DNA from: Siphonodentalium dalli
Taxonomy: Eukaryota; Mollusca; Scaphopoda; Gadilida; Siphonodentaliidae
Direction of reading: 5' to 3'
Length of the DNA stretch: 64,000 nt
Assembly (NCBI GenBank): GCA_032622095.1
Contig: CP136067.1
Location: 193,466,052 to 193,530,051, forward strand
The notes under the pieces were generated by a model that saw only the letters and a list, made by a program, of their open reading frames with translations, was not told the origin of the DNA and made no database searches. The translations under genes were made by a program, and so were the position numbers. Positions within the stretch are counted from its first letter, which is position 1; each line of letters starts with the position of its first letter. This document shows positions 38,197-51,683 of the stretch, piece by piece.

Positions 38197-39052
38197 TTAA
38201 AAGCCCACTTAATTTTCGAATCACCAGATCACATTATACAAGATATTCCATGTTATATACCATTTGAAAGAGGAAGCTCCAAAACATTGTATTATTAACT
38301 GATCAGGTCGAATAAACTGGGAACATGTTGTTTTTGTCGAGGTACCAAGGTGTGTCCTGTATTTAGTTTTGATCCGGACTGTACTATAAAGTATATTATA
38401 CTCAATGGAAGGGGAATAACTCTATCTCTTAGTTTGAATTCTGATGCAATCTGGGTTGACAAGGGGGGGGGGTCTTGGAATGAATCTCTATCACTTGGTG
38501 GACAGTCCTAGGCCACAGCTTCTTCGTATTCTGGTGGAATATATATGTGACCCGCCATATCAAATCCAGTCGTAAATGCATTCTCTTATATATGCGAGTC
38601 GACCATACGTCGCCTCGCATATATAAGAGAATGCATTGGCCTAACAATTTTTTATCATTTTTTTTAAATAAATGTTTCTTACAATGTTTAGGAGATAAAA
38701 TAAATAACATCCATTACCCTGCAGGGAGCCCCACATATATATAGAAGCATATAGAAGAGTGTCGTCTGCTCATGTTTGTCTGAGGCTCTGTATGGGTGAA
38801 ATTATAAAATTGTTAAAGAATACAAGAACAAATTATTAAAATTGTAAAAAATTGTTAGGCCAATGCATTCTCTTATATCTGCGAGGCGACCTATCGTCGA
38901 CTCGCATATATAAGAGAATGCATTGGCACAGGGTAAAGAAAATCCCGACTTACGACTGAATTTGATATGGCGGGTCACATATATTTTTTGGTTCCTCTTC
39001 CAAATGGTATATAATATGGGATAATGTTATCTGGGCATTCGTGAGCCTTTAA
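38197..39052. repeat. TTAA MITE, family C, carrying a nested MITE
   Basis: TTAA at 38197-38200 and 39049-39052. The left end is AAGCCCACTTAATTTTCGAA; the right end is a diverged inverted copy that includes GGTTCCTCTTCCAAATGGTA. The family B MITE 38547-38978 is inserted inside. A related copy lies at 42327-43189. Confidence 0.75.
38547..38978. repeat. Family B double-hairpin MITE, nested, complete
   Basis: Starts GTGACCCGCCATATCAAATC and ends with its complement GATATGGCGGGTCAC, between ATAT flanks. It contains the two long hairpins and, between them, the segment with TACCCTGCAGGGAGCCCCAC and GTGTCGTCTGCTCATG. The open frames here are spurious. Confidence 0.85.
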
Positions 39053-39064
39053 AAAAGTCATTTC

Positions 39065-41895
39065 ACCAAAATATCCGACTCGGTCTGTAGTGTATTCAAA
39101 TATCCGACTCGGTCTGTAGTGTATCAAATATCCGACTCGGTCTGTAGTGTATTCAAATATCCGACTCGGTCCGTAGTGTATTCAAATATCCGACTCGGTC
39201 TGTAGTGTATTCAAATATCCGACTCGGTCCATAGTGTATTCAAATATCCGACTCGGTCTGTAGTGTATTCAAATATCCGACTCGGTCTGTAGTGTATTCA
39301 AATATCCGACTCGGTCTGTAGTGTATTCAAATATCCGACTCGGTCTGTAGTGTATTCAAATATCCGACTCGGTCCGTAGTGTATTCAAATATCCGACTCG
39401 GTCCGTAGTGTATTCCAATATCCGACTCGGTCCGTAGTGTATTCAAATATCCGACTCGGTCTGTAGTGTATTCAAATATCCGACTCGGTCTGTAGTGTAT
39501 TCAAATATCCGACTCGGTCTGTAGTGTATTCAAATATCCGACTCGGTCTGTAGTGTATTCAAATATCCGACTCGGTCTGTAGTGTATTCAAATATCCGAC
39601 TCGGTCCGTAGTGTATTCAAATATCCGACTCGGTCCGTAGTGTATTCAAATATCCGACTCGGTCTGTAGTGTATTCAAATATCCGACTCGGTCTGTAGTG
39701 TATTCAAATATCCGACTCGGTCTGTAGTGTATTCAAATATCCGACTCGGTCTGTAGTGTATTCAAATATCCGACTCGGTCCGTAGTGTATTCAAATATCC
39801 GACTCGATCTGTAGTGTATTCAAATATCCGACTCGGTCTGTAGTGTATTCAAATATCCGACTCGGTCTGTAGTGTATTCAAATATCCGACTCGGTCCGTA
39901 GTGTATTCAAATATCCGACTCGGTCTGTAGTGTATCCAAATATTCGACTCGGTCTGTAGTGTATTCAAATATCCGACTCGGTCTGTAGTGTAATCAAATA
40001 TCCGACTCGGTATGTAGTGTATTCAAATATCCGACTCGATCTGTAGTGTATTCAAATATCCGACTCGATCTGTAGTGTATTCAAATATCCGACTCGGTAT
40101 GTAGTGTATTCAAATATCCGACTCGGTATGTAGTGTATTCAAATATCCGACTCGGTCTGTAGTGTATTCAAATATCCGACTCGGTCCGTAGTGTATTCAA
40201 ATATCCGACTCGATCCGTATAGTGTATTCAAATGTCCGACTCGGTCTGTAGTGTATCCAAATATCCGACTCGGTATGTAGTGTATTCAAATATCCGACTC
40301 GGTCTGTAGTGTATCCAAATATCCGACTCGGTATGTAGTGTATTCAAATATCCGACTCGATCCATATAGTGTATTCAAATATCCGACTCGATCTGTAGTG
40401 TATTCAAATATCCGACTCGGTATGTAGTGTATCCAAATATCCGACTCGGTCTGTAGTGTATTCAAATATCCGACTCGGTCCGTAGTGTATTCAAATATCC
40501 GACTCGATCCGTATAGTGTATTCAAATATCAGACTCGGTCCGTAGTGTATTCAAATATCCGACTCGGTCTGTAGTGTATTCAAATATCAGACTCGGTCTG
40601 TAGTGTATTCAAATATCCGACTCGATCTGTAGTGTATTCAAATATCCGACTCGGTCTGTAGTGTATTCAAATATCCGACTCGGTCCGTAGTGTATTCAAA
40701 TATCCGACTCGATCCGTTTTGTGTATTCAAATATCCGACTCGATCTGTTGTGTATTCAAATATCCGACTCGGTATGTAGTGTATTCAAATATCCGACTCG
40801 GTATGTAGTGTATTCAAATATCCGACTCGGTCTGTAGTGTATTCAAATATCCGACTCGGTCCGTAGTGTATTCAAATATCCGACTCGATCCGTATAGTGT
40901 ATTCAAATGTCCGACTCGGTCTGTAGTGTATTCAAATATCCGACTCGGTCCGTATAGTGTATTCAAATATCCGACTCGGTCTGTAGTGTATTCAAATATC
41001 TGACTCGGTCTGTAGTGTATTCAAATATCCGACTCGGTCTGCAGTGTATCCAAATATCCGACTCGATCTGTAGTGTATTCAAATATCCGACTCGGTCTGT
41101 AGTGTATCCAAATATCCGACTCGATCTGTAGTGTATCCAAATATCCGACTCGGTCTGTAGTGTATTCAAATATCCGACTCGGTCTGTAGTGTATTCAAAT
41201 ATCCGACTCGGTCTGCAGTGTATTCAAATATCCGACTCGGTCTGTAGTGTATTCAAATATCTGACTCGGTATGTAGTGTATTCAAATATCCGACTCGGTC
41301 TGTAGTGTAATCAAATATCCGACTCGGTCTGTAGTGTATCCAAATATCCGACTCGGTCTGTAGTGTAGTCAAATATCCGACTCGGTCTGTAGTGTATTCA
41401 AATATCCGACTCGGTATGTAGTGTATTCAAATATCCGACTCGGTCTGTAGTGTATCCAAATATCCGACTCGGTCTGTAGTGTATCCAAATATCCGACTCG
41501 GTCTGTAGTGTATTCAAATATCCGACTCGGTCTGTAGTGTATTCAAATATCCGACTCGGTATGTAGTGTATTCAAATATCCGACTCGGTATGTAGTGTAT
41601 TCAAATATCCGACTCGGTATGTAGTGTATTCAAATATCCGACTCGGTATGTAGTGTATTCAAATATCCGACTCGGTATGTAGTGTATTCAAATATCCGAC
41701 TCGGTATGTAGTGTATTCAAATATCCGACTCGGTCTGTAGTGTATTCAAATATCCGACTCGGTCTGTAGTGTATTCAAATATCCGACTCGATCTGTAGTG
41801 TATTCAAATATCCGACTCGGTCTGTAGTGTATTCAAATATCCGACTCCGTCCGTAGTGTATTCAAATATCCGACTCGGTCTGTAGTGTATTCAAA
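39065..41895. repeat. 29 bp minisatellite, about 97 copies
   Basis: Head-to-tail units starting TCAAATATCCGACTCGGT and ending CTGTAGTGTAT. Variants change CGGTCTG to CGGTCCG, CGGTATG or CGATCTG, and a few units are 31 bp through an extra AT (CCGTATAGTG). Variants cluster in runs, for example CGGTATG around 41560-41710. Minus-strand open frames across it are repeat artefacts. Confidence 0.97.
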
Positions 41896-42326
41896 GGCAC
41901 GTTAACATTTGGGTGTGAAAATGACAAGGTATTATCATCCGCATAGTTACAGAGATCACTATAGTGTGTATGAAATAGAATAGATATACAGACGGGTACA
42001 TATACATTGGTGGGAAGTGTTCACATAATAAGCTAACTATTTCTATATATACTACAGCATCACCAATGAGTATTTAGTAATCCCATAGCCTGGCCATAGG
42101 AATGTTCAGGTAACAAGTTCAACAAACGACCATAGGTTATTACCTGAACATTTCGCTGTAATAAATAGGACTCATTCTGTACTTTTATATTACTGTTTAA
42201 ACTGAGTGTGATAATCCAATTAGTATAGCAAGGTTTAAACAAACAACTTATTTTAATTATCTGAAATATTAACATTTCCTGAGGGAACTCTTTAGTAAAG
42301 AGTCTCTATTCGTCCATGAGTATTTA
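41896..42326. other. Intergenic with a hairpin
   Basis: The inverted pair AATGTTCAGGTAACAAG and GTTATTACCTGAACATT (about 42102-42160) surrounds TTCAACAAACGACC. The same hairpin type recurs at about 44638-44695. No gene was seen. Confidence 0.5.
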
Positions 42327-43189
42327 TTAAAGGTCAACTTAATTTTCGAACCCTCAGATCGCATATGTAAAATATATGCCATACTATATACCATTTGAAA
42401 GAGGAAGCTCCAAAACATTGTATTATCAACTTATCTGGTGTAATAAACTGTGAACATGTTGTTTTTGTTGAGCTACCGACGTGTTTTTGTGCTTAAGTTT
42501 CATCTGGTTTTGTTGTGCAAAGTGTATTATTTTCAATAGAGGGGAATAACTTTATATTTAAAAATTATAGAGGAACTCCAACGAGTTATGTCGAGTTGTG
42601 AATCAAATTTATCAGAGGAGTTTCATAAAATCTTATATCCCAGCATAACGAGTTGAAGATCCCAATACGTATATATACGACAGTATTGCACGATCAGCAT
42701 TGCGACGAAAAATATAGTCCTCATTATTTGCCTCATAATTTTTGTGTCTATTTTCGTTAGGGCAACGAAGTTGAACAAGAATTTAACTTTAATGAGCAAA
42801 TCAATCATTTTGAATTGTCTGGTTTTGGTATTATGCGCGACTTTTCAAAATAGTATTAATCCGCCTAATCGATGTAAAGTGATTTTGTTGGCGCGCTGGC
42901 AAGTTGACGGGAAGCACGCGCTTATTCGTCACTAGTGACATGTATAATGATATAACGAAATATGTAATGGCTTTTTAATGATATAATAGGGGTTTCATGT
43001 GATATAGAGTTATTCCCCTTCCATTGAAAATACATTTTAGTTTGAAATTTGCCTTCTGGGACACAGACGTTTCAAATGGTGATGAATTGTAGAACTTTAA
43101 TAATATTTTATGTCATAGATTGTTATAAAAATCGTATAAAAGGCACTATACAAAATAATCGGTGACTCGAAAATTAAGTGGGCTTTTAA
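42327..43189. repeat. TTAA MITE, family C, second copy (855 bp)
   Basis: TTAA at 42327-42330 and 43186-43189. Ends AGGTCAACTTAATTTTCGAA and TTCGAAAATTAAGTGGGCT. The segment with TTTGAAAGAGGAAGCTCC, then AAAACATTGTATTAT matches 38197-39052. The middle (about 42560-43010) differs. Confidence 0.8.
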
Positions 43190-43227
43190 CACCAGATTAA
43201 CATTTAACTAATATTACCAAACATGTC

Positions 43228-43620
43228 AGCCGCGCCAATCCGATTCGATGGTCCCCGCATCATCAGAATCCAACAACAACAACAACATTTCTTCAAAAGA
43301 CAGTTTAGTTATCAGAATGGATTGATTACCAAAAAATAATGCTATAAACCTCAGCGACTATCAACTCTAGAATAAAATTTTCCAAAATGTGTTATATATC
43401 AACATTTTGTTCAACCAAAGCATTTGGTATCGGGAGCATGTCGGTCGGCTCGTCGAATATGTGTTAGGCCGCCAAATATTCCAGGTGGTGAAAAATAACA
43501 GATTAAAAAAAAGTCGATATCTGATCACTCTGAGCTTTGGCGGGTGGGTTCCTCGACTCGAATCAAATAGTTTTTACCAAAGAAATAGTAATTTATGAGC
43601 GTTAATTCGATTTATGTAGC
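43228..43620. repeat. TTAA MITE, family 1, diverged inverted copy
   Basis: Contains CAATCCGATTCGATGGTCCC, CAACAACAACAACA, GATATCTGATCACTCTGAGC and CCTCGACTCGAATCAAATA. Both ends are decayed. Confidence 0.65.
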
Positions 43621-45147
43621 TTTAATTCGAGAGCCAGTTGTTTTAATTTCTGTTCTCTAACTGCACGTCGAGTGTTTTATGTCTAAAATGCATTGGAATT
43701 GCTTCTTAAATCCGAGGTAATCACATGTGCATACCAACTGTACGTACTATTTACGACGACAGTCAAAACCGAAGGCGAGTTTGAAGAGTTACTTATTATC
43801 AACATCTTCCGTTTTATGGACGACAAACGTATCCGGAATCGAGCCTTCTATAAACAAACCAAAGATTTAGTATCATAAACTCGTGCTGGAAATAAACATA
43901 GCGGAATAACACGGCCACAAATTCTTTACTAAATGGATTCTCCCATTACGGGGTCGCTTCGGTGACCGTGTGGTATTGACGTCGAAAGGCGCGCTCACCA
44001 TCCGGGTTCTAATCCCACACAATCCCAACCCCCAAAAACCAAATTGCACTGTCTCAAAAACCCATGCATGCAGTTTATAGATATAGTTTAGATGTCATAT
44101 TAGGTAAACAACATTTTCCAGTTAATGGAACAGAGCCAAAGAACGATGTTAAATTAGATGTTGTTGTTGTTATTGTTATTGTTGTTGTTGTTACCGACAG
44201 AACGTTTCTAGCATACTGTTTCGGTGGATGTATACGCTCGGTAATACACCTCATGTGTGACGAGGAACAACTTTTTAAACATTGTGTCTGCTTTATTTGC
44301 TTGTTGTGTAGATGAATTTCGCATATGTAATTTCCTATGATATAATCGACAACGAATTGCCATTATTTATATTTTATAATATTATATCATGTAATGTACA
44401 TAATTGTGTATGGTTGTAACATATTATCTTCTGATATGGACGAATAAAACTATCTCTCTCGTAGATATTTGAAGGCAAATCTCGGTTCAGTTATGATATA
44501 AACATGGATTCTAACAATCATTTACGAAATTATACATTGGACTGGTCTATTATTCATTTGGAGGGATGTCCAGGACAAATAAGCAGACGACAAACAAAAT
44601 AACAGTTAATACAAGAAGATTTTCAATTCATTGGCGGGAAATGTTCAGATGATAATTTATTTGGTCGTTTGTTGAACTTATTATCTGAACATTTCATAAG
44701 GGAACTAGGCCTATACTCGTCAATGAGTATATTTAGTATACAATCGAGCATCTAGGTTACAATCAACTAATTATTTCCCATAGGCTACATTGTTAGGGTT
44801 AAGCCATGCCCACGATGCATTACGGTACTGAGCCAAACTTTAAATATTTTTGCGTTTAGAACTCCACGTCGGACATAAGTTGTCAAAAAAGAAATGGTGC
44901 CTTACCATAATTATTCCTGGAAATAAATTGGAATTTTCCACAACTTCCCCCTGTTGTGCACAAAATTTCAGTATAGAAAAATACAACCACACCGTACCAA
45001 ATTTGACGACAAACGTAGACGCTTGACGAACAATCCCACATAATTGGCCGAGGAATTAACATAGCCTATGAATATCTTTTTTCTTTCACATTAAACAATG
45101 CTGACTCGAGTTTCCATATACAAATGCCAAGGGGCATAATTTCAATG
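43621..45147. other. Intergenic, possible tRNA-derived SINE head
   Basis: About 43955-44025 has a Pol III B-box-like GGGTTCTAATCCC about 45 nt after an A-box-like stretch, which could be a tRNA-derived SINE start; this is weak. A hairpin lies at about 44638-44695. A GTT microsatellite at 44161-44190 makes the Val-rich open frame at 44064-44315. No gene is supported. Confidence 0.4.
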
Positions 45148-45833
45148 TTTTTAGTTGCATATATACTCTACCCCAAACTGCAAGGCAGAGTTCAGTCCCT
45201 TCGCTACGCTGGGCTAACCACTGTCATCATGTATATATATATATATACGTAATTCAATCTAACATTTTTTAGAAGTTTCGTCGTTTACAATTCATTCTAT
45301 AGTTCTACATATAGCCTATTATTTCAGAATATAATTAATTCTATAGTTCTACATATAGTCGTTTATAATTCATTCTACAGTTCTACATATAGCCTATTAT
45401 TTCAGAATATAATTAATTCTATAGTTCTACATATAGCCTATTATTTCAGAATATAATTCTATAGTTCTACATATAGCCTATTATTTCAGAATATAATTCA
45501 TTCTATAGTTCTAAATATAGCCTATTATTTCAGAATATAATTCATTCTATAGTTCTACATATATATAGCCTATTATTTCAGAATATAATTAATTCTATAG
45601 TTCTACATATAGCCTATTATTTCAGAATATAATTCATTCCATAGTTCTATATATAGCCTATTATTTCAGAATATAGACAACTCTGTTTCTCAGTATAATG
45701 CAGAATGAATTGTAACGTCTTAGATAAAAATGAGAGACATCCTCACATTATCTGTACGTGATGACAGTGGTCAGGCCAGCGTAGAAAGTGACTGAACTCT
45801 ATTTTGCAGTTTGTATATACTCACGCATGCAGT
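45148..45833. repeat. Inverted-repeat element with a 44 bp satellite core
   Basis: The outer arms (about 45150-45230 and 45760-45833) are inverted copies that share AAACTGCAA, GAGTTCAGTC, TACGCTGG and CCACTGTCATCA. Between them lie about nine tandem copies of a 44 bp unit (TCTATAGTTCTACATATAGC, then CTATTATTTCAGAATATAAT). This is a TIR element whose interior is a satellite array. Confidence 0.8.
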
Positions 45834-47565
45834 TATAATTAAAATCAGACTCTCGAGTTCGAGAGTCTAATCTGTGTTAGAACTGATATATATATATATA
45901 TACCCTTCGATTTCACTGTCTATGATAATTAATTGAGAAACAAGAGCTATCTGGTGCCATTTCCGAGAAATTGAGAAACAAATTGTTTAGAGATTCAATG
46001 TTCCACGACCAAACGGTCGTTCGATGGGCATTTCATTCTCTGCGGGACTAGAGATGATTGAGAAAACATCCGCCGTGAATAAACTGACATGCACGTCGCT
46101 AATGACGCCAGAGGTGTTTGGGGGAGTCTCGCCTCCATGCAACTTTAGTCAAAATGTTCAACATGCAGTTGGAAATTTCATGCCTGGCACAACATTATGT
46201 GGAAATTTCACACAAAAATAATTTAAATTGTTCTCAAATTTGTATTTTCCAACCAGTAATTAATGTGGAATTTTTTGTTTTCAGGTCAAAAGTCGCATAT
46301 TTTCAAATTTTTGGGTCAATGTTTTGGTTGGAATTTTTCAATAGTTGGAAAGCTTGGTGTACCTAGTATCAACCCATAATTCCAACCTCCGACCCAATTG
46401 AACAGGACCCAATAATTCCATGCATGCATTTGCACCCCATTGGGTTGGAATTCCATAGCCCAACTGGCAACTTCAAACTTTCCAACTGTGGAGATTTCAA
46501 TCCCGACACTACCATATCGTTGGAAATGTTACAACTGATGGCCATTTCATTTAAAAAAAACTTCACCGAATGAAGAAAAAATATTCTATTTTGGCCAAAA
46601 AATAACAAATGCTACACTAAGTACAGTTGGTTGGAAAATCAAACTATCCGAATTATAACTTATTTTTGTATGAAATGTCCAACTATATATATATAATATT
46701 GTGTCAGTCGTGAAATTTCCAACTGTCTACCAAAGTTGGGATGAGACAACCCTTCCCATGCAACGATATTCCCCGCGTCTTTGCAAATCTCGATTATGTA
46801 TATATACTGCATGCGCGCGCGTGAAATCCCCAGAAGTCCAAGTTATTGATAAGATATATTGTGTCACAGTCAGGCGGAAAATGGCGATTGTCACATCGTC
46901 AGTCACTGTTAAATCTTAATTCCAGTCTTGATAAAAAAAAGAAGATGAGAATTATCCTCCAGGATTAAGTTCACACCCTAGGGACAAGCGACCTCAAGCC
47001 AAAATATAGAAACAAAAAACATAAACCGCCACCTAATTATGTCTCATTTACATACATAACGCAAATTATATCCTTTTAATCTATCGTCTGCTAGATTGAA
47101 ACGGCCATCTTCATTCATATTCGGACGATTAAACTTGGGGAACATCACACATCTTAATTCCCGGTTATCTATCAAATGTCCAGCGATCACGCGTGAATTC
47201 GTGAATATCTAACCGCCGGCCAGGGCGTGAATCTTCATTATCTAGTGTCCATCTATCACGTGATTAATTCGTAGATATCGAGATAGTGTGGTCATCTCTC
47301 GCATATTAATCGGGAGATGGACCCCTGCCCCTTACAATGGCGACACCGCCCGAGGGAGGATAGCCACCGATGCTACGACATCTCAAGTGGGATTCACAGA
47401 TTAGTCGCCTCATTACAGCTCATTTGCATATTAAAGTCGTCTGCGTCCTTTGAATTATTTTTTTTGTTGAAAATAAAAATTAATATGAAGGCGGGTAAGT
47501 GACAAATTGTTGACCACGTTGGTGTGACCAGAAAGCATACACCGATCGATCTTTAATGTTTTAAT
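45834..47565. other. Intergenic, dispersed repeat fragments
   Basis: Several pieces resemble the hAT-like MITE family at 60157-60732 (AAATTTCCAACTG, GACCAAAGTTG). Short open frames in 46024-46919 overlap them and were rejected. Confidence 0.45.
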
Positions 47566-48054
47566 CAGGGACGTGATGACAGGGGGTGGGTCACCTTCTC
47601 TCAAACTTTGGTTAAACTTTTCAAACGCTGTCAATTTTATGCCTGCATGGACAACTTATATATAATTGATTGCAAATTATATAAACCTGGCAATTGACCC
47701 AATTTAGTGCCCTATTTGCATAAGCATGGAGATTGTACACAGTTTCCAACTACTGGACATTTCTATCATATTAGTATTACCCCCGCCATGACTGTGGCTA
47801 TGTATCTAAAACTGATTAACTGATTAGATTGTTAATTCAGTGGGAAAACATTCGTCTTTTGCACAAGTGTTTTTGATATACGTGTAAAAACAACAAGCTT
47901 CATACTTCAAATACTGGTTTGAGTATCAAACTATCAGAACAAATTAATCCTAGTTTTGGTCTGAAATTGCAAACTGATCTTATGTCACACATGAAATTTC
48001 CAAATGTTGGAAATGTTGACCAAAGTTGCTCCTCCCCCCCCAATCACATTCCTG
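47566..48054. repeat. Diverged hAT-like MITE
   Basis: Begins CAGGGACGTGATGACAGGGG and ends CAATCACATTCCTG, with interior phrases shared with 60157-60732 (GAAATTTCCAA, GTTGACCAAAGTTG). No convincing target duplication remains. Confidence 0.5.
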
Positions 48055-48938
48055 AAGTGAATTATTGATATCGAGTTATGTGATTATATATAGGTTCGTT
48101 AACTGGATTGCTTATATTACCTACGTTTTAAGTTAAGCCCCCTACCCTCTTGGGTTGGAATTTTTCGACTGGTCCCGCAAACTTTCCAACTGTTGGAAAT
48201 TTCAAACCTAAAACCCCACTATAACTGCATACAAATTTAGAACTTATTATCACTTCGAGTTCGAAAATGCAGCGAAAGTTTGACCGAAAGTAGAAAAATA
48301 TTCGACTTTTGCACAAGATTTTTTTTATAAAAACAACAAGCGTCACACTAAATACTTGTTCGAATATCAAGCTATCATCCTACTTTTGGTCTGAAATATG
48401 GCTTGTTGCCATTCATCGGAAAGCTCTCGGGGAGAGCTTTCTGATGAATGGCAACAAGCCATATTTTCGACTAAATCATTAAAAGTTACCCATAATTCTG
48501 CTGTGGTTAAGGGGTCGATTACTTAGAGCATTACTGTATATACTGTTGTATCATGCATGGAACTTTTGAACATTTTGGTCAAAGTTCTCACCCCTCCTGA
48601 AAGTGAATTATGGATTTTCGTGATATCTCAAGTAATGTGATTAGTGGTCCGTTAATTGGATTCCTTATCTTATCTACGCGTTAAGTAAAGCCATTCGTTA
48701 CTACGGGCAATGTGGCATGTGATGTCAGGTCCGCTTTAACATACATTAACGTACACCGGACATGCCGCGGAATGTATACCCAGCGGGTGGCATCACGTGC
48801 GCGCGTGCCGACAGGGCCATTACAAACACTGACGTCTTCATTAAAGATGTATTCATGGTTCCATACCCCACAATTACAACAACAACAACAACAACGACAT
48901 GCAAATTCGAATTTACCACTGTTTTCTTCTTTGTTCTC
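48055..48938. other. Intergenic with a strong hairpin at 48394-48466
   Basis: The hairpin has arms of about 35 bp (AAATATGGCTTGTTGCCATT and its complement) around a 3-nt GGG loop, with one mismatch. It lies within another diverged hAT-like MITE fragment. No gene was seen. Confidence 0.6.
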
Positions 48939-49411
48939 ATTAAATGTACTCAATCCGATTCGATGGTCCCCATATCATCAGGTTCCAACAACATCAACAA
49001 CAACAACAACTTATTTTTATAAAAATTCCGCTCCAGTTATCAGAATCGATTAATTGCCCAAAAATAATGCTAACCACAGTCAACTATAGTATAAAATTGC
49101 TAAAAACCTGTTATTTATCAACAATTTGTTCAACGAAATTTTACCGGTTTGTCAAATATCTGACACAAAAAGCCACTTGATTTTAGAGTTATCCATCTTC
49201 ATCCTCAATGTTGTCCGAGACAGTCTTCTCGTCAAATTTTTTCTGGGCCACTTAAAATTATTGGTGGTGAAAAATAAAATATTTAAAAAATCGATATCTG
49301 ATCACTCTGAACTTTGATGGGTGTGTTCCTCGACTCGAATCAAATATTTTTGACCGCCGAAGCCAAGGAAATAGTAATTGACGAGCGTTAATTCGGATTA
49401 TGCATCTTTAA
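48939..49411. repeat. TTAA MITE, family 1, inverted copy
   Basis: TTAAATGTACTCAATCCGAT at the left, GTTAATTCGGATTATGCATC and TTTAAA at the right. The interior has CAACAACAACAACAAC, GATATCTGATCACTCTGAAC and CCTCGACTCGAATCAAATA. Confidence 0.75.
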
Positions 49412-51516
49412 AAAAATGGTGAAAATCAAATATGACAAGTAAACTCGACCCATGCACCCAACGAAATTGAACGAATAACACGTTGTTATAGAAAAATAAA
49501 TGGAATATTTTTTGGGATATCCCTCTAAAACATCGGATCATATGACATAAATGCATTAATATTTAAAAATCTGCAACATCAGGTAATTTAGAACCGAAAT
49601 CCCCGCGAAAAGGTTCGGGGCATACAAAGAGCGTATACCAAGGGAGATATTATATCCTGTTAGCACCCTCAACCAAAGCAAACTGATTTTTACCTCAGAG
49701 ATTTACTGCGAATTACGCTCGAAATAAACCACTTTAAATTGATATTTGTATTGTCTTGAAATCGGGATCTCTAAAACTGTTGTTGTTGTAATTATGGCCC
49801 ATGCAGAAGAGATAGACCATATTGCAAACAATTAGTATATGTTTATTGTTGTCATAACTTGTATAATAACTATATATTAGCGGTAGTATTGTTGTTGTAA
49901 TTATATAACGGCTGTTGTTTTTTGTTTTTGTTTCTGTTTTTGATAAAATTGGAAGTGCTGTCAAGAAGAGCACCATGAAAGTATTCACGGCCGACGATCG
50001 GCACTCGCACCGCCAACTAATCCATACATGTGTGCAATATAGTTCACTCGCACCGCCAACTAATCCATCCCTGTGTGCAATATAGTTCTGATTACCATAA
50101 TTAAGTCTGATTTGCTCTGACTTCACACCCCGTGACGCAACAGTCACTCAAACCCCAAACTAATTTAAAAGGGTTGAACCTTGTAACAAGTATTCAATGA
50201 TCGCGACGTACGTAATATGCTCAACTTTTATAGCGTAATCGTGCCAGGCTCTGCGGGTTGCTAGTTTGGTCGACGGGACTTTAATTTGATGTAACACATT
50301 AATACCATCATCGTCGCGGGAGATTCAAATTTAACCAGCATGCACGCGCAGATTAGGAGCGCCCCTGCCGCCGCCTGGTGTAAATACAACACCTACCATT
50401 CGAACCCACGCCTAGCTCTCTGACCGAAACATCCGCTGACTGAAACCACACTGGCCCCCTGATGACCGTCCATATATGTGTTTTTATGTTCATGCATAAT
50501 GGAGAATGAATAGTCATTTCTCCGTAAATCAATGCAATCACCCATGTATCAAACTGTGATATTTGGTGGTCAGAAATGGGCCGGTTTAGCCCATATTTGA
50601 TCCGTTTTCGTCTCGTTCGGTTATATCATTAAAAAAAACATTGCATATTTCCTTATTTCTCTCTAGTTATGAATAAGCGCGTGCTTCCCGGGATCACTTG
50701 GCATCGAGTCAAAAATATGACCGCGTGTCTTTACGTTGATTCAGGTGGATTAATACTATTTGGCCTCCATATATATGTCTTAGTGTTCAAATGACTTCAG
50801 TCACCATTTTTCGGGGTTGTAAAATTGGTTTTGCAGTATCCGAAATGAGTTGTTGGGATAGCTCATTAGTATAACAGACTAACAGACTAACAGACTGCTG
50901 ACATCTTTGGAAAATATGGAAAAATTATTGTTGAAATTGTCAGGCGTGGAATCATGCCGCCAATTTCGAGCAAATTATCACGTATCTAGGTTCCTGGCAC
51001 TGCCCTAGCTGTCACCAAGTCTCTTATAACTTGTGATCAAATAATCAATGTGATTCTGGTAAATACCGACATATCATATAGACTAGCCTGTTGTTGAAGG
51101 GATTGGAGTGAAGTAACAATGTCACTGTTGCATGTAGACAGCACAGCAGATACAGGTATAATGTTGTTATATATAAGCATGTACTTTAATATGTATTTTC
51201 AACCAAATTAGCAGCACGAAGCATCATTTGTTTATCTATAATTGTAAACGTATAGTGACTTCGTTGGCGGAAACCGTTCCCATGTATGTCGTCCAGTTGT
51301 AACAGTAACAGTTTAATGACACAAAAACGTTCACACGATATCGAAGTTAAAATAATAAATATATTACGAATGTTAAATAATTTAACATACAATATATATT
51401 AGTAACTATTTCATACAATCATATCAGTAGAAACTGACATTTCTTTGAAAAATGTCCGGATAATATTGCAGATTATAGGTTCCATGTATGCATGCATGTA
51501 TGCATGTATTTATGTG
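49412..51516. other. Intergenic, small tandem repeat
   Basis: A unit of about 48 bp (CACTCGCACCGCCAACTAAT, then TGTGTGCAATATAGTT) is duplicated at about 50000-50092. Open frames of 60-137 codons lack support. A B-box-like GGGTTCGAATGG on the minus strand near 50395-50410 is isolated. Confidence 0.45.
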
Positions 51517-51559
51517 TGTAACATAACATAACATAACATAACATAACATAACATAACAT
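51517..51559 (-). repeat. (ATGTT)n 3' tail of a LINE
   Basis: Eight to nine AACAT units on the plus strand, read as ATGTT on the minus strand, about 125 bp after the LINE stop codon at 51684. Terminal microsatellites of this kind end many CR1/L2-type LINEs. Confidence 0.65.
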
Positions 51560-51683
51560 TTTTTTATTGACATAATACACCCACGCGGGGCAGTTGTCAT
51601 AATACAGATAATTTAAACACAAGTCAAGACAATTTCATATAAAATATATATATAACATGTATTTGTAACTCAACACTATATTC

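Noticed and set aside
40286-41169. Minus-strand open frames with repeating IFEYTTDRVGYLNTL
   Set aside because: They arise from the 29 bp minisatellite. The frame rotates with each unit and there is no start context or domain.
39065-41895. CRISPR array
   Set aside because: Units are contiguous 29 bp repeats without unique spacers, and the genome is animal.
43955-44025. tRNA gene
   Set aside because: Only box-like motifs are visible; no cloverleaf could be built. At best a SINE head.
49734-50147. 137-codon minus-strand open frame
   Set aside because: Contains a translated tandem repeat and low-complexity Tyr/Asn stretches. No support.
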